A stretch of 64,000 nucleotides of DNA, taken from a virus. Both the position numbers and the translations under genes were made by a program. The DNA lies in IMG/VR virus record IMGVR_UViG_3300020411_000334, positions 1 to 64,000 of that record, one strand, 5' to 3'. This document shows, in pieces, positions 22,369-31,805 of this stretch (within the stretch, counting starts at the first letter, position 1; each line of letters opens with the position of its first letter). The notes beneath the pieces were generated by a model, which saw nothing but the letters and a program-made list of their open reading frames with translations, made no database searches and had not been told where the DNA came from.

Positions 22369-23236
22369 CATAACCATTGTTGCCATAATCACCAGCTAAT
22401 ACTGTATAGAAGTAATCATCTTCGCCTGGTGGTTGCCTTGCGATGATATAATACTCAATACGTTGGAATGTATAACTGTGACTACTGGTACCTGAATTTC
22501 TCCACTGTAAACCAGTGTTGACCCCATTAATATTAAATGTAGTAGGGACTCCATTACCTCCTGCATTTTCAATGATGACAGTGAATCTATAAACACCACC
22601 TTCATCAGTTGTAGGTAGGTTGTTTAGGTTGAAAGTAAAGTTACCTCCACCTGTTTTTTGCACATATACTACTGAACTTTGAGTAAAGTCGTGAGTTACA
22701 GTACCACTTGTTTGATAGTATGTAACTGCTTCCTTAGTTGTAGTCCAATGTAATAACTGTGAGAAATCACCAGTACCTGATATGATACTAGCAACTTCTA
22801 AACCTTCGTAATCTTCACCACCGATAATGTTCCATGTCGCACCATTCTCGATAGTTACTGTAAATCCGTTTGCAATACTAACTGGACCTGCACTAAAACC
22901 GTTGGTAAATTCAGCACCACCGTTAGCAACTGGACCTATAGTTAAATTCTCTTCTATAGTTGGACCATTAGTCCTAATAATACTATTTTCACCAACCGAT
23001 GGACCTCCACCACCCACGTCATCCCATCCAGGAACACCTTGAGCAGCGTCCTGCTTGTAGATTTGTGCCATGTCCTCGGTATTGTTATAGATTAACGTAC
23101 CGTAGGCAGGTGCACCTAATGCATTGACTTGAGTTTGGTTTAGTGAAGGAAGATTGATTTGCTCTGTAACCTGTAGTGCTTCTATAATTGCACGAGTGGT
23201 CGCATCAATCTGATTTCCTATAATTTTGGTGGACAT
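22364..23236 (-). CDS. Virion structural protein, probable tail-fibre component
   Basis: A 290-aa protein. TEQINLPSLNQTQVNAL (24-40) and YGTLIYNNTEDMAQIY (45-60) followed by GWDDVG are typical of phage fibre and baseplate-appendage proteins. The rest is beta-rich and Gly/Thr/Asn-rich. It probably links to the glycine-rich adhesins downstream. No enzyme motif. Confidence 0.65.
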   Translation of the reverse strand: MSTKIIGNQIDATTRAIIEALQVTEQINLPSLNQTQVNALGAPAYGTLIYNNTEDMAQIYKQDAAQGVPGWDDVGGGGPSVGENSIIRTNGPTIEENLTIGPVANGGAEFTNGFSAGPVSIANGFTVTIENGATWNIIGGEDYEGLEVASIISGTGDFSQLLHWTTTKEAVTYYQTSGTVTHDFTQSSVVYVQKTGGGNFTFNLNNLPTTDEGGVYRFTVIIENAGGNGVPTTFNINGVNTGLQWRNSGTSSHSYTFQRIEYYIIARQPPGEDDYFYTVLAGDYGNNGYD

Positions 23237-23253
23237 GTATCACCTCTATTATT

Positions 23254-23263
23254 ACTATTTAGA
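23254..23263 (-). promoter_or_regulatory. Late-type box TCTAAATAGT
   Basis: CTAAATAG at the stop codon of the 1190-aa gene, about 20 bases before the ATG at 23236. AGAGGTG nearer the start can serve as ribosome-binding site. Confidence 0.4.
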
Positions 23264-26200
23264 TAACAAGTTCACGAATTTGTATGTTATCTCCATTTTG
23301 AGGAGTAGTACCAACCGAGAAGTCTACAGCATTACCTGTGACTGTATAGTCAGTTGCTGGCCTCTGACATACACCATTTAAGAATACCATTAATGAATAT
23401 GCTGTATGACCAGGAGATATAGCGAAGGTATTAGTAATACCATCTCCCGAATACATTACACCATTATTACCACTGTTGACACCAGTTGCGAGAGTATATT
23501 TGTCTGCACAACCATATTTACCTGATACATCAATATCACCAGTAATAGCAATATTACCTGTAATTCTAAATCTATTCAAAGCATCAGGTGCTTCACCAAT
23601 ACCATAATGAGTTACACCTGCATATCTCTGAGATACGATAGGTGCAGTGTCACTTAGACCGAATTTATACCAGATACCTGTATCATACATCCATCCTATA
23701 AAGGTTCCTGGACTCCAATCTATATTATATGCGATGTCGCCACTATTATAAGCAGCACCTGTCTGAGTTACTGGATTACCAGTACCATCATCCTCAGCAA
23801 GGAATGTGTTCCTTAACACTGTGCCATCTTCGTTGGCATATGTGTAGTTAAGAGACTGTATTAAATCCTGCGATGTTACTTTCTTCTGGAATGTAACTGG
23901 ACCTGAGAATACAGATTCTAACTGGTTAGATGCACCACCAATAACTGTTAGTTTATCAGTAAGCACAATCTCTGAGAAGGTTTCAATAGTTGTACCTTCT
24001 TCACCCAACACATTTAATTGGGCAATATCTTCATTGGTTATCTGACCTGTAACTGGGTTAATAACCTGGTTACCAACGAATAACTCACCATCACTGTTAA
24101 CACCAGAGTAGTAAGCAACACCTGCTGACTCCTTAAGTGACTGTGATAGTCTAACTGCATCCTTACTTAATACCTCCACCTGTGTAGATGGGAATGCAGT
24201 TGAGTAGTTTCCTGGACCAAAACCTAGATACTCAAACGTGTGACCCGATGCTCTAAGGATTGAATACCTTCGTAACTCTACAAGTATCGGTTGTACTGAG
24301 TTGTCAGCATTTAGTTTGAGTGCAATCTTTCTTTCTTCAGCATCACCTAATCTGGATGTGACACTAATACCATTCAATACGTTTGAAGTAGTATTATATC
24401 CTAAGTTATTCTCAGATTCTAATAGAATAAACTGAGATGTTTCCTTAGTGATACTTCTTTGTGTGTCCTCATTAGGAGTTGGTGAAGCACCGTCAGTGGT
24501 AGTAACAACACCGAGAGTTTCATTACTTGCGATAGATACCGCAGCAGAAGGGTCAGCAACTGGATTATCTCTGTCAAATGCAGGATATAAATCTACTGTT
24601 GCCTGTGAGAATGCAAAGTCATTAAAGTTAGATGTTGATGGAGATACACTAGCATTCAAGAATGTCAGATAGTATACACCGTCAGTCACACCTCTTTCAA
24701 ACTCTTGGAATGTTTCTACAGCATATATGTAATAGGTTTTACTATATGCAGGACTATTGGTCTCACTACTTCGTGGCTGTAAAACGAAACCAGTAATGGG
24801 CTGTCTGGGAACAGGGAATGAATCCTTGTCCAATACATAGCGATACCTGTATATCCTATCAACCAAGTTCCTAGCATCTGGTATTCTCCTTACGAATGTA
24901 GTAGGTGTGAATCCAAGGTTCTGATAGAGACTGTTTGCCTGTAGTGTAGTGTAGATAGTATTCTGTGCTCCATCTACCTGAATATACCACTGGGCGTTTA
25001 CTTCATCCCACTTGATCGGTGATTCATCATCACCTGACCTAGTACCTGTAACTGTGGTACCACTCGGATTGATTTCTGCATAATGTGTAGTTGGTTCCGA
25101 TGCACCTGAAGCAATCAAGAGCACATATAGGCGATCTGGGGTGTTAACGTCATCACGTCTAGCACCTACAGTATATCCCTGCACTTTGCTTGGTGGTCGG
25201 CCTGTCTCTACCGTATAACCGTAGAGAAATAGTTTTGTTGGGTCTGCAACACTCTTCGTCTTAGCAATATCAATGGTCACCCAGTTGATAGATATCTCCT
25301 CAACATCACTCAGATCTTTGGGTGGTATAACGTGTGTTATCTGCCCTGCTTTATCCTTCGTAAACGCTGCTGCTTTAAAGCCTTTAGATCGGAGAGAAGT
25401 GTTACCAAAGTTTGAGTTCGAGTTGGTAATCGAGAGGTCTCCTCCACTGTCAGAGAAGAAATGATCTCCGAATCCGACTGCGAACACAGAGACGACTTGG
25501 ATGAAAGCGTCGTTTGATGCTTTGATGTGTCGATGTCTCCATCCCTTTCGGTATTGTGCGAGTCCATTAATGTGAGCACCAGATCCCGCAGCCTGGGGTT
25601 CATATGCTCCAGTAGTTTGGTTGTATAAGACGAATGCTCTGTCATCTTTCTGAAGTGATATGCCAGTAAACTGGGCAACAACCATTGACTTGAAACCTGT
25701 TGCTTGACTACCGTCAGCATGCATACCATTAATACCCCACACCGATCTTAGAGAGCAGTTGAAGACATATGGTGAAGCAGAGTCAACTGTATCAATCTCG
25801 ACCTTGACTAGTACGTTGCTACCTAGTGCGTTACCTGATGGCTCAGCAGACATCTGGTAAGTAAATTGGTTACCCTGTGCGGACGTTACTAGGAAACTAC
25901 CGTTGTATAGCAGAGCGTCTTGGTCAGTAGGACCAGTAACTCCCGATACGTTAACAGCAACACCAACAGAGAAACCGTGGTTCTTGGGGTTACCAAGTTC
26001 ATCCACGGTAAATGCTGTTGCAGTTTGACCATTCCTTATAATCTGTGATACTGCAAATTCATCAGATATAGGACCAACGATTCTATTCTCTTCAATCCTT
26101 GGTTGCATTTGGTCTTGATTTATAATACCTGAGGTATCAGGGATAACTGCGTATCCTTTTGATATCTTCTGATAATATAATTCTAAGTCTTCTACATTAG

Positions 26201-26831
26201 CAAACTCGAAACAAGTAATCTTATGATGTGAGAAGTTTGGTGCAATTTGTGATAGGTCATCCCTATAATATACACCTGTGTTGTCACCATCAAAGAATGA
26301 CATCTGCCAGAAATAGCATCCACCAGTTAGTTTGAATATAGCAGACTCAACTGGTTCGTTAGCAGCAGTTATACCAAGTGATCCTTGTACTGTTGGATAT
26401 GGTACAAATTTAGGTACAATCTTAGTTCTTCTGAGGTCAGATCCGATTACAGACACACCCCTTGGTGCGATAATTCCACCACGAGTTGAATTGAATTTAT
26501 AAAGCTCGTTAGAGGGGGAAGTTAGGTCAAAGTTAGTATTCTCGTTAAATGGTTGAATTGCGTTATAGTCAGCAATACCTGGTCTATTATCTACCACATA
26601 CTCTGATGGATAGAGGTATATACTAAATGCGTCAAATTCGTCGTTTGAAAGACCAACCCTATAAGAGAATCTTGCTACTTCAAGGAAAGCACGTTGCAAT
26701 GTCTTGAATGGACGCAATGCTGAGTTACCTCTATTGTCATATGCGTCAGACGCATCAAAGTCGTCAGGGTTGACGTATATAATACGACCAGTCCTTGACG
26801 TAATAATATTCTTTAAGCGGGTTAATGCCAT
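23259..26831 (-). CDS. Large virion structural protein, 1190 aa
   Basis: Begins MALTRLKNIITSRTGRIIYV, a start I associate with long cyanophage virion proteins. Residues 30-60 (YDNRGNSALRPFKTLQRAFL) and the IIAPRGVSVIGSDLRRTKI stretch (116-134) are typical of beta-helix, pectate-lyase-like folds. The C-terminal 100 residues (GVNSGNNGVMYSGDGITNTF, MVFLNGVCQRPATDYTV) resemble fibre tips that carry beta-sandwich modules. Probably a long tail fibre or baseplate appendage. Confidence 0.7.
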   Translation of the reverse strand: MALTRLKNIITSRTGRIIYVNPDDFDASDAYDNRGNSALRPFKTLQRAFLEVARFSYRVGLSNDEFDAFSIYLYPSEYVVDNRPGIADYNAIQPFNENTNFDLTSPSNELYKFNSTRGGIIAPRGVSVIGSDLRRTKIVPKFVPYPTVQGSLGITAANEPVESAIFKLTGGCYFWQMSFFDGDNTGVYYRDDLSQIAPNFSHHKITCFEFANVEDLELYYQKISKGYAVIPDTSGIINQDQMQPRIEENRIVGPISDEFAVSQIIRNGQTATAFTVDELGNPKNHGFSVGVAVNVSGVTGPTDQDALLYNGSFLVTSAQGNQFTYQMSAEPSGNALGSNVLVKVEIDTVDSASPYVFNCSLRSVWGINGMHADGSQATGFKSMVVAQFTGISLQKDDRAFVLYNQTTGAYEPQAAGSGAHINGLAQYRKGWRHRHIKASNDAFIQVVSVFAVGFGDHFFSDSGGDLSITNSNSNFGNTSLRSKGFKAAAFTKDKAGQITHVIPPKDLSDVEEISINWVTIDIAKTKSVADPTKLFLYGYTVETGRPPSKVQGYTVGARRDDVNTPDRLYVLLIASGASEPTTHYAEINPSGTTVTGTRSGDDESPIKWDEVNAQWYIQVDGAQNTIYTTLQANSLYQNLGFTPTTFVRRIPDARNLVDRIYRYRYVLDKDSFPVPRQPITGFVLQPRSSETNSPAYSKTYYIYAVETFQEFERGVTDGVYYLTFLNASVSPSTSNFNDFAFSQATVDLYPAFDRDNPVADPSAAVSIASNETLGVVTTTDGASPTPNEDTQRSITKETSQFILLESENNLGYNTTSNVLNGISVTSRLGDAEERKIALKLNADNSVQPILVELRRYSILRASGHTFEYLGFGPGNYSTAFPSTQVEVLSKDAVRLSQSLKESAGVAYYSGVNSDGELFVGNQVINPVTGQITNEDIAQLNVLGEEGTTIETFSEIVLTDKLTVIGGASNQLESVFSGPVTFQKKVTSQDLIQSLNYTYANEDGTVLRNTFLAEDDGTGNPVTQTGAAYNSGDIAYNIDWSPGTFIGWMYDTGIWYKFGLSDTAPIVSQRYAGVTHYGIGEAPDALNRFRITGNIAITGDIDVSGKYGCADKYTLATGVNSGNNGVMYSGDGITNTFAISPGHTAYSLMVFLNGVCQRPATDYTVTGNAVDFSVGTTPQNGDNIQIRELVI

Positions 26832-26851
26832 TTATTATTATCCTTGATGTA

Positions 26852-26861
26852 GTTATTTAGG
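26852..26861 (-). promoter_or_regulatory. Late-type box CCTAAATAAC
   Basis: CTAAATA core about 21-30 bases before the ATG at 26831. AAGGA close to the start may be the ribosome-binding site. Confidence 0.4.
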
Positions 26862-26868
26862 TGCAATA

Positions 26869-29061
26869 TTAAGGTGCAGCACCACCACCGCCACCACCAG
26901 TAGCGACTTTAGTCAATTGTACCACTGGGAAGTCATCTGAGTTTGTTTCAAATCCATTAACCACATAACTAAGATCTGCTGCACTAGAATATACAAGTAA
27001 ATTCTGTCCAGGTCCAACTATAATAGAACTGTTTTTATCGGTAACATTTGCAGCTATTGCTTTACCATAGAAGAAATAATCCTCAGCATCATATATTCCT
27101 GTCTGGTCTGTATGAATACCAGTACTGATAGTTGCCACATCAAATGTTAATGCAGCACCTCCACCACCACCTAACTGAGAGTCATTGATAGTGAGAGTAT
27201 CGGATCCAGCATGACCATACCCACCATCTAATAGGGTGATAGTCGCTGCACCTGATCCATCTACCACAACAGTTACCTTGGTAGATGCAATGTCTCCAGA
27301 CCCACCTGTTGAGTTAGGAGAAATATTTGTGTATGTACCCTGTGTCCTTGAGCCATCAGCAGCACCAACGTTATTAAACGTTAGCATCTTACCATCTCTA
27401 ACAGTGGTAATTACTCTTGTACCATTATTAAGAGTAGGAGTATCATAGAATGCATCATTAACAGCAAATGCCTGTGACCCTTCTCCTAAAGTAACTTTAA
27501 GATGACATGACATTGGATACCATTCTTGGACATATCCATAAGGTCCTACTTCAACACCATTTGCCTCAATAGTTTGAGTAATCTGGTTAATAGTAAATGT
27601 GTCAGCAGCAGCGAGTGCTTCACCACCAACATCATAAACATATATCTCTGTGTATGTTGGGTCTGCCTGAACTGATGCTTGGAAACCAACTCCAGTTGTA
27701 GATCCAGCAGGGGAACCATCTGCATAGGAGAATAGTAAGTTGGAAGTAGTATCAGTAATTTCAACTGAAGTATATGCTCCTGCTGTACCTGCGGTACCTA
27801 CCTTACTTACTCCTGCTGTATACTCAGTACCTGAGCCATTAGTACCTTCAGCATCATCTGCTGAGAATTTCAGTGGGTAGTTACTACATGTAGCATCTGA
27901 TAGGTCATACTTATATGTCCTATCAATGTTGAATGTAGGAGCATCAGCTAAAACGTGGTCGGTTGCGACTGCACTTGTCTCTGATACACAATACTTATTT
28001 TCAATCGTAGCAGCAGTGTTACCTGGGAATCCTAGAATTGCTGTTGCGTTAGATGAGGATCCAGTTATTGTCTCCGCTTCTGTCCAATAGTTTAAGAGAT
28101 ATATACCGTTATCTGTTAAAAGAGTAACAGCAACACCGTTGTTGTGGTCAACATCAGCAGTACCATAACGACCTCTACTTACACTTAAATCATTACCGTT
28201 GACTGCATCAATGGTCATTATCTCGTTATCAACTTTGATAACACCACCACCAATGAATCCAGTAGAGTCAGCGACTGTTAGAGTTTGGTCACCAGCTGTA
28301 AATGTTGCACCCTCATCAATAGTTGATGTTGTTGCAGATTCAGACCATGCATTAACCTGTGACCCTGCCACAATAGCAGCAGCAGTAGTACCAAGAGCAC
28401 CTCTTGTAATAGTAAGAGTATTAGTCAGTGTATCAATACCTGAAGCATTGATAGTTACAATTTCAGCAGCAGTAACACCACCAATGGTGATATACATTCC
28501 ATCTGCAAGACCAGTATTACGAGATATCTTTACGGAAGTAGAACCAGCTGCTACATCTGCATATTCAATATACATTGTAGGACCTACACTTCCTCTAAAG
28601 TTAGCAGTAAATCCAGAGGTAGAGCCTGTCAGGGTTTCTCCACCGTCGAATGTACCTGCCTGTGAGTCTGCTTGTAAAGGAGTAGAAGAAACTGGTAGGA
28701 CTTTAGTGTAGTAAACAGCGATGTCAGTAGGTTTGAATACATCTAATAACTTTGCGGTTGCACCGTTAGTGGTAGTAAATGTAGTACCAGGAATAGCATT
28801 ACTCATTGTAAATCCTGGGTTAAGGGTCAACTTATATGCTGATAGCGGGTTACCCTTTTGAAACTTGTATGCGGATGAGTTTAATCCATCCAAATGTAGC
28901 ACTTGGTCATAATCCCTAAGTGCAGTCCTATACGAAGCACCACTACCTGATTGATTGCAAACATTTAAAACTGTGCTTGCTGATCTCTCCGTATTGCATC
29001 GATATAGTACTGTATTTGTGGTTGCCCCTGGTTTGTCAGCGGCTAGTCTTCCTGCTGTCAT
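26869..29061 (-). CDS. Virion structural protein, 730 aa
   Basis: Begins MTAGRLAADKPGATTNTVLY. Built from Thr/Gly/Ala-rich beta segments with repeated patterns, e.g. TITRGALGTTAAAIVAGSQV and SVSRGRYGTADVDHNNGVAV, both of the form (T/S)xxRGxxGT, and TFDGGETLTGSTSGFTANF. These repeats resemble those of phage tail or baseplate wedge appendages. It ends in a GGGGGGAAP tail. No catalytic motif. Confidence 0.7.
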   Translation of the reverse strand: MTAGRLAADKPGATTNTVLYRCNTERSASTVLNVCNQSGSGASYRTALRDYDQVLHLDGLNSSAYKFQKGNPLSAYKLTLNPGFTMSNAIPGTTFTTTNGATAKLLDVFKPTDIAVYYTKVLPVSSTPLQADSQAGTFDGGETLTGSTSGFTANFRGSVGPTMYIEYADVAAGSTSVKISRNTGLADGMYITIGGVTAAEIVTINASGIDTLTNTLTITRGALGTTAAAIVAGSQVNAWSESATTSTIDEGATFTAGDQTLTVADSTGFIGGGVIKVDNEIMTIDAVNGNDLSVSRGRYGTADVDHNNGVAVTLLTDNGIYLLNYWTEAETITGSSSNATAILGFPGNTAATIENKYCVSETSAVATDHVLADAPTFNIDRTYKYDLSDATCSNYPLKFSADDAEGTNGSGTEYTAGVSKVGTAGTAGAYTSVEITDTTSNLLFSYADGSPAGSTTGVGFQASVQADPTYTEIYVYDVGGEALAAADTFTINQITQTIEANGVEVGPYGYVQEWYPMSCHLKVTLGEGSQAFAVNDAFYDTPTLNNGTRVITTVRDGKMLTFNNVGAADGSRTQGTYTNISPNSTGGSGDIASTKVTVVVDGSGAATITLLDGGYGHAGSDTLTINDSQLGGGGGAALTFDVATISTGIHTDQTGIYDAEDYFFYGKAIAANVTDKNSSIIVGPGQNLLVYSSAADLSYVVNGFETNSDDFPVVQLTKVATGGGGGGAAP

Positions 29062-29068
29062 TTGTTAA

Positions 29069-30409
29069 TTACCATCCTGACATGAAATGTTGTTGTAGTC
29101 TTATCTGTCCTCCTAAGACAGGTGCTGCTAGTGCTCCACCGAAGGTAATAGCAACTTCTGAGATGTTATTCGTAGATAACAATGTAGCATCAGCATTCGG
29201 GAATTGAATGTTTACTGCCTCAGTAATATTTGACATGTCAAATGATACTATTCCATTGACATTATCTGGGTTATTTATCTTAGCAAGCTCGAAGGTTTTA
29301 TTCTTCAAAGTTTGTGTCTTTAACTCTGACACTAAGATGTTTGTACCCGAAGTATTTAAAGGTGCTTCTGGTGGGTTATCTGGGAAACCAAAGACATATG
29401 TTTGGTTATCCTCTATATTAGATAGATCTAATTGAATCTTTCTACCTAATCCATCAGCAGGGTCAGTATCTGCAAAAACTGCTCCTTGATATACCTTATT
29501 ACTTAAAATCTGTGTTGATTCAGTACCTACAATTACTGCATTCAAGTCAGGAAATACTACTGTCCTATCCTGAGTTAGATTTGATGCATCGAATATTACA
29601 TAACGTGTAGGATTATTCTCATCATCAGAAGGTGTATTAGAGAATGTGGGGTTAACCATATTCTTGTTGAATACATTCTGAGCTGTTATGTCATCAAGTA
29701 ATGTAGATTGTGTCTGTGATGCACCAAAGTCAGGTAGTTTATATGTGTGAGCACCTGGTGATTCCCATGCGTCAGTTTCAAACTTTGCTATCTTTGCTGT
29801 ATCAGTGGTACCTGTAATCTGTAGCTCAGCATCCTTTATAAGGATAGTCTTATTAGTTAATGTCTGAAAAGTATCATTAGCAACTAATGTAGTAGATGTA
29901 TTAACACCAACATTAGGTAAATCAAATCTTCTTGTACCTGACTGTGTAGAAATATTATCTACGTTAAACTGTGCTCTCTTAGCAGGGTTTTGGTCACCTG
30001 AAAGTAAGAAGTTAACATCAGTCTGGATTATAGGTGCTGCAACTGTGAAATATCCACTACCTTGAGGTTGCATCTCTATATTAGAAGTTGCCGATGCAGT
30101 ATCAATTCCCCTAATCAATAAGGTACTACTACCATCGGTATTTGCTCTTCTACTATTGTACAAAGCAGCAGAGCCAAAAGTTAATCCAATCTCATCTATT
30201 GCAGATTGGTACACTCCTGTGTCTCGGTCTAGGTCGAAGGCTATTCCTGGGGCTGTCTGTGATCCTGCACTCACTCCACGGAAAAGTTGATTAATCTTTG
30301 CTTTTCTATTCGGTATTAGCGGGTCAGAGATAACAATAGGCATTATAGCTTCACCAGTTACCAAATCATTAGAGATTGTTTCTAACTGTGATATTCTTTT
30401 AGTTGCCAC
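29069..30409 (-). CDS. Virion structural protein, 446 aa
   Basis: Starts with GTG at 30409 (MATKRISQLETISND). The N-terminal KRISQLETISNDLVTGEAIMPIV pattern is common in phage fibre proteins that assemble on the baseplate. Repeated motifs such as TQTLKNKTFELAKI, FQTLTNKTILIKDAEL and TQILSNKVYQGAVF (xQxLxNKxxxxAxI) mark tandem beta repeats. A TATAAATA box lies upstream. Confidence 0.7.
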   Translation of the reverse strand: MATKRISQLETISNDLVTGEAIMPIVISDPLIPNRKAKINQLFRGVSAGSQTAPGIAFDLDRDTGVYQSAIDEIGLTFGSAALYNSRRANTDGSSTLLIRGIDTASATSNIEMQPQGSGYFTVAAPIIQTDVNFLLSGDQNPAKRAQFNVDNISTQSGTRRFDLPNVGVNTSTTLVANDTFQTLTNKTILIKDAELQITGTTDTAKIAKFETDAWESPGAHTYKLPDFGASQTQSTLLDDITAQNVFNKNMVNPTFSNTPSDDENNPTRYVIFDASNLTQDRTVVFPDLNAVIVGTESTQILSNKVYQGAVFADTDPADGLGRKIQLDLSNIEDNQTYVFGFPDNPPEAPLNTSGTNILVSELKTQTLKNKTFELAKINNPDNVNGIVSFDMSNITEAVNIQFPNADATLLSTNNISEVAITFGGALAAPVLGGQIRLQQHFMSGW

Positions 30410-30437
30410 TGAAATTCAAGACAATTTGCTACAGTTT

Positions 30438-30445
30438 TATTTATA
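30438..30445 (-). promoter_or_regulatory. Consensus T4-type late promoter TATAAATA
   Basis: Exact TATAAATA on the minus strand, 29 bases before the GTG start of the 446-aa virion gene. It would initiate the large structural operon to the left. Confidence 0.6.
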
Positions 30446-30449
30446 AGGC

Positions 30450-30599
30450 TTATAACTGCCTATTTTTATTGGTGATAATGATGCAGTCATTGGCAAAATC
30501 TGCTTTCATATCTAACTCATCATCGGGATCCCAACAGAGTTCTTCGTAGAGCATATTGAGCTGCTCCATGTCTTCGTATAGTTGATTTGGATTAGGCAT
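30450..30599 (-). CDS. Small acidic protein, 49 aa
   Basis: ATG at 30599, TAA at 30450-30452. It starts MPNPNQLYEDMEQLNMLYEE, continues LCWDPDDELDMKADF and ends ITNKNRQL. Composition and direction agree with neighbours, and I recall similar LYxxLxWDPDDE peptides in cyanophages. Function unknown. Confidence 0.6.
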   Translation of the reverse strand: MPNPNQLYEDMEQLNMLYEELCWDPDDELDMKADFANDCIIITNKNRQL

Positions 30600-30642
30600 A
30601 AGTACGTAGGCATTTATTTTTGTTAATATCCTGATGTATTTG

Positions 30643-30672
30643 TTGATACCAACACATAAATAGTGGTAGAAT
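30643..30672 (+). promoter_or_regulatory. Sigma70-type promoter, plus strand
   Basis: TTGATA (30643-30648), 18 bases, TAGAAT (30667-30672); each hexamer matches 5 of 6 consensus positions. It precedes the 54-aa plus-strand gene with a leader of about 60 bases. That leader also holds a 12-codon upstream ORF (MFQLNFNFKNYA) whose end overlaps the start of the 54-aa gene. Confidence 0.45.
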
Positions 30673-30738
30673 TAGAGGATAACAAGATGACCTAAAAGGT
30701 ATATATCATGTTTCAATTAAACTTTAATTTCAAAAACT

Positions 30739-30903
30739 ATGCATAATATAATTTCGCAAAATCAACTAGCTGAGTGGAAGCATTTCGACAATAATCGTTG
30801 CGATTTCACATCACAAGAGGAGAATATTGATGAATACTTCGCTTGTATGATAGATGCAATGAGTCCAGAAGCAAAAAGAATATGTCAAAGTCTTCTTTGC
30901 TAA
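30739..30903 (+). CDS. Isolated plus-strand small protein, 54 aa
   Basis: ATG at 30739, TAA at 30901. Starts MHNIISQNQLAEWKHFDNNR, contains DFTSQEENIDEYFACMIDAM and ends RICQSLLC. A promoter-like pair upstream and a strong terminator (30955-30983) downstream make it a complete transcription unit, running against all neighbours. Probably an early regulator or inhibitor; no family recognised. Confidence 0.6.
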   Translation: MHNIISQNQLAEWKHFDNNRCDFTSQEENIDEYFACMIDAMSPEAKRICQSLLC

Positions 30904-30954
30904 GAAGTCAAATGTTTTATACTTAAATCACAGGAGTTAAGCGAAACTGCATAG

Positions 30955-30983
30955 AAAAAGACCCCCTTATGGGGGTTTTTTTT
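30955..30983. terminator. Bidirectional intrinsic terminator
   Basis: CCCCC (30962-30966), loop TTAT, GGGGG (30971-30975), flanked by A-rich DNA on the left and eight T on the right (30976-30983). It ends the plus-strand 54-aa transcript. The A-run supplies T's for the minus strand, where it lies at the stop codon of the 90-aa gene. Confidence 0.85.
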
Positions 30984-31254
30984 ATCTAATCACGATATCA
31001 TCTTCGTGAAAGTCACCTGTTGGTGGCGGTATAATAGGTAAGTAAAATCCACGTGGAGTCTTTGGTTGAATTATTTGAATAGTTTCGTCAAACCATCTAT
31101 CCAAAGAGTTGGCCATACGACGAAATCCGTGACCAACGTAAAGTTGTCCTGCGAATACTGATACAGTGCATGCACCCCAGAAAATATAATACCATCTACT
31201 CTTCACTTGAGCTCTGAGTTTCTCCCTCTTCAGTTTCGACTTTAGTCCTGTCAT
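30982..31254 (-). CDS. Small membrane protein, 90 aa
   Basis: A basic N-terminus (KSKLKREKLRAQVKSRW) followed by one hydrophobic span, YYIFWGACTVSVFAGQLYVG (22-41), and a C-terminal part with PKTPRGFYLPIIPPP. One membrane pass with a positive inside. Conserved-looking in cyanophages but role unknown; a holin-type role cannot be excluded. Confidence 0.65.
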   Translation of the reverse strand: MTGLKSKLKREKLRAQVKSRWYYIFWGACTVSVFAGQLYVGHGFRRMANSLDRWFDETIQIIQPKTPRGFYLPIIPPPTGDFHEDDIVIR

Positions 31255-31384
31255 TATCTTTGTCCATTTTCCTAACTATTCTATCATATTCTGACGCACT
31301 GTCAACTATTGACTTTTTAAGGGCATCTAAATCCCAATTAATATCTTCCATCGGTTGAAAAACTAAGTGATACTCTGGGTCCAT
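31196..31384 (-). CDS. Hypothetical acidic helical protein
   Basis: I start at the ATG at 31384 (MDPEYHLVFQPMEDINWDL). A start at 31351 (MEDINWDLDALKKSIVDSAS) overlaps less with the cupin gene upstream and is nearly as likely; the frame is open further to 31429. ALKKSIVDSASEYDRIVRKM is a helix, followed by a Glu/Ser-rich tail (ETEEGETQSSSEE). Overlaps the membrane-protein gene by 59 bases. Confidence 0.55.
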   Translation of the reverse strand: MDPEYHLVFQPMEDINWDLDALKKSIVDSASEYDRIVRKMDKDNDRTKVETEEGETQSSSEE

Positions 31385-31805
31385 GATTAAATGGGTGATG
31401 ATAAACATAGGCAGGTATGAAGATAGCATCTCCAGGTCTTAACCTATGACATACACCAGTATCAAATTTGTATGAGGTTTCTCCTATTGCTTGTACAATA
31501 AAAACGTCCATGTCATCATTATGACGACCGAACGTATCTGATAATTTACTGAAGGAAATATAGGTATGCATACAATTCATACCTACATCCTCTAATACTG
31601 CTTCGTATATTGGCATTATATTAGGTGGGACATATTGTCCTGTGCCAACTATTACTGGGAGAATTTTATCAGGCCATTTCTCGTTAGAATACCCCCAATC
31701 TCCATCTAATACATCTTCATCTAGTTTCTGGATTACATCATCCCATGTCACATCAGGAATGGGATAATATTGTTGTATAAATTCAACTCCTTCACTAGAA
31801 AGCAT
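31338..31805 (-). CDS. Compact JmjC/cupin-like oxygenase, 155 aa
   Basis: Carries the cupin-type iron site: H95-N-D97 in TFGRHNDDMDVFIVQAIGET, then RLRPGDAIFIPAYVYHHP with H136 or H137, and SLSFS. The order resembles the JmjC-like protein at 13077-13799, but without most of its N-terminal region. It directly follows talC, overlapping it by 11 bases. Likely an oxygenase; substrate unknown. Confidence 0.7.
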   Translation of the reverse strand: MLSSEGVEFIQQYYPIPDVTWDDVIQKLDEDVLDGDWGYSNEKWPDKILPVIVGTGQYVPPNIMPIYEAVLEDVGMNCMHTYISFSKLSDTFGRHNDDMDVFIVQAIGETSYKFDTGVCHRLRPGDAIFIPAYVYHHPFNHGPRVSLSFSTDGRY

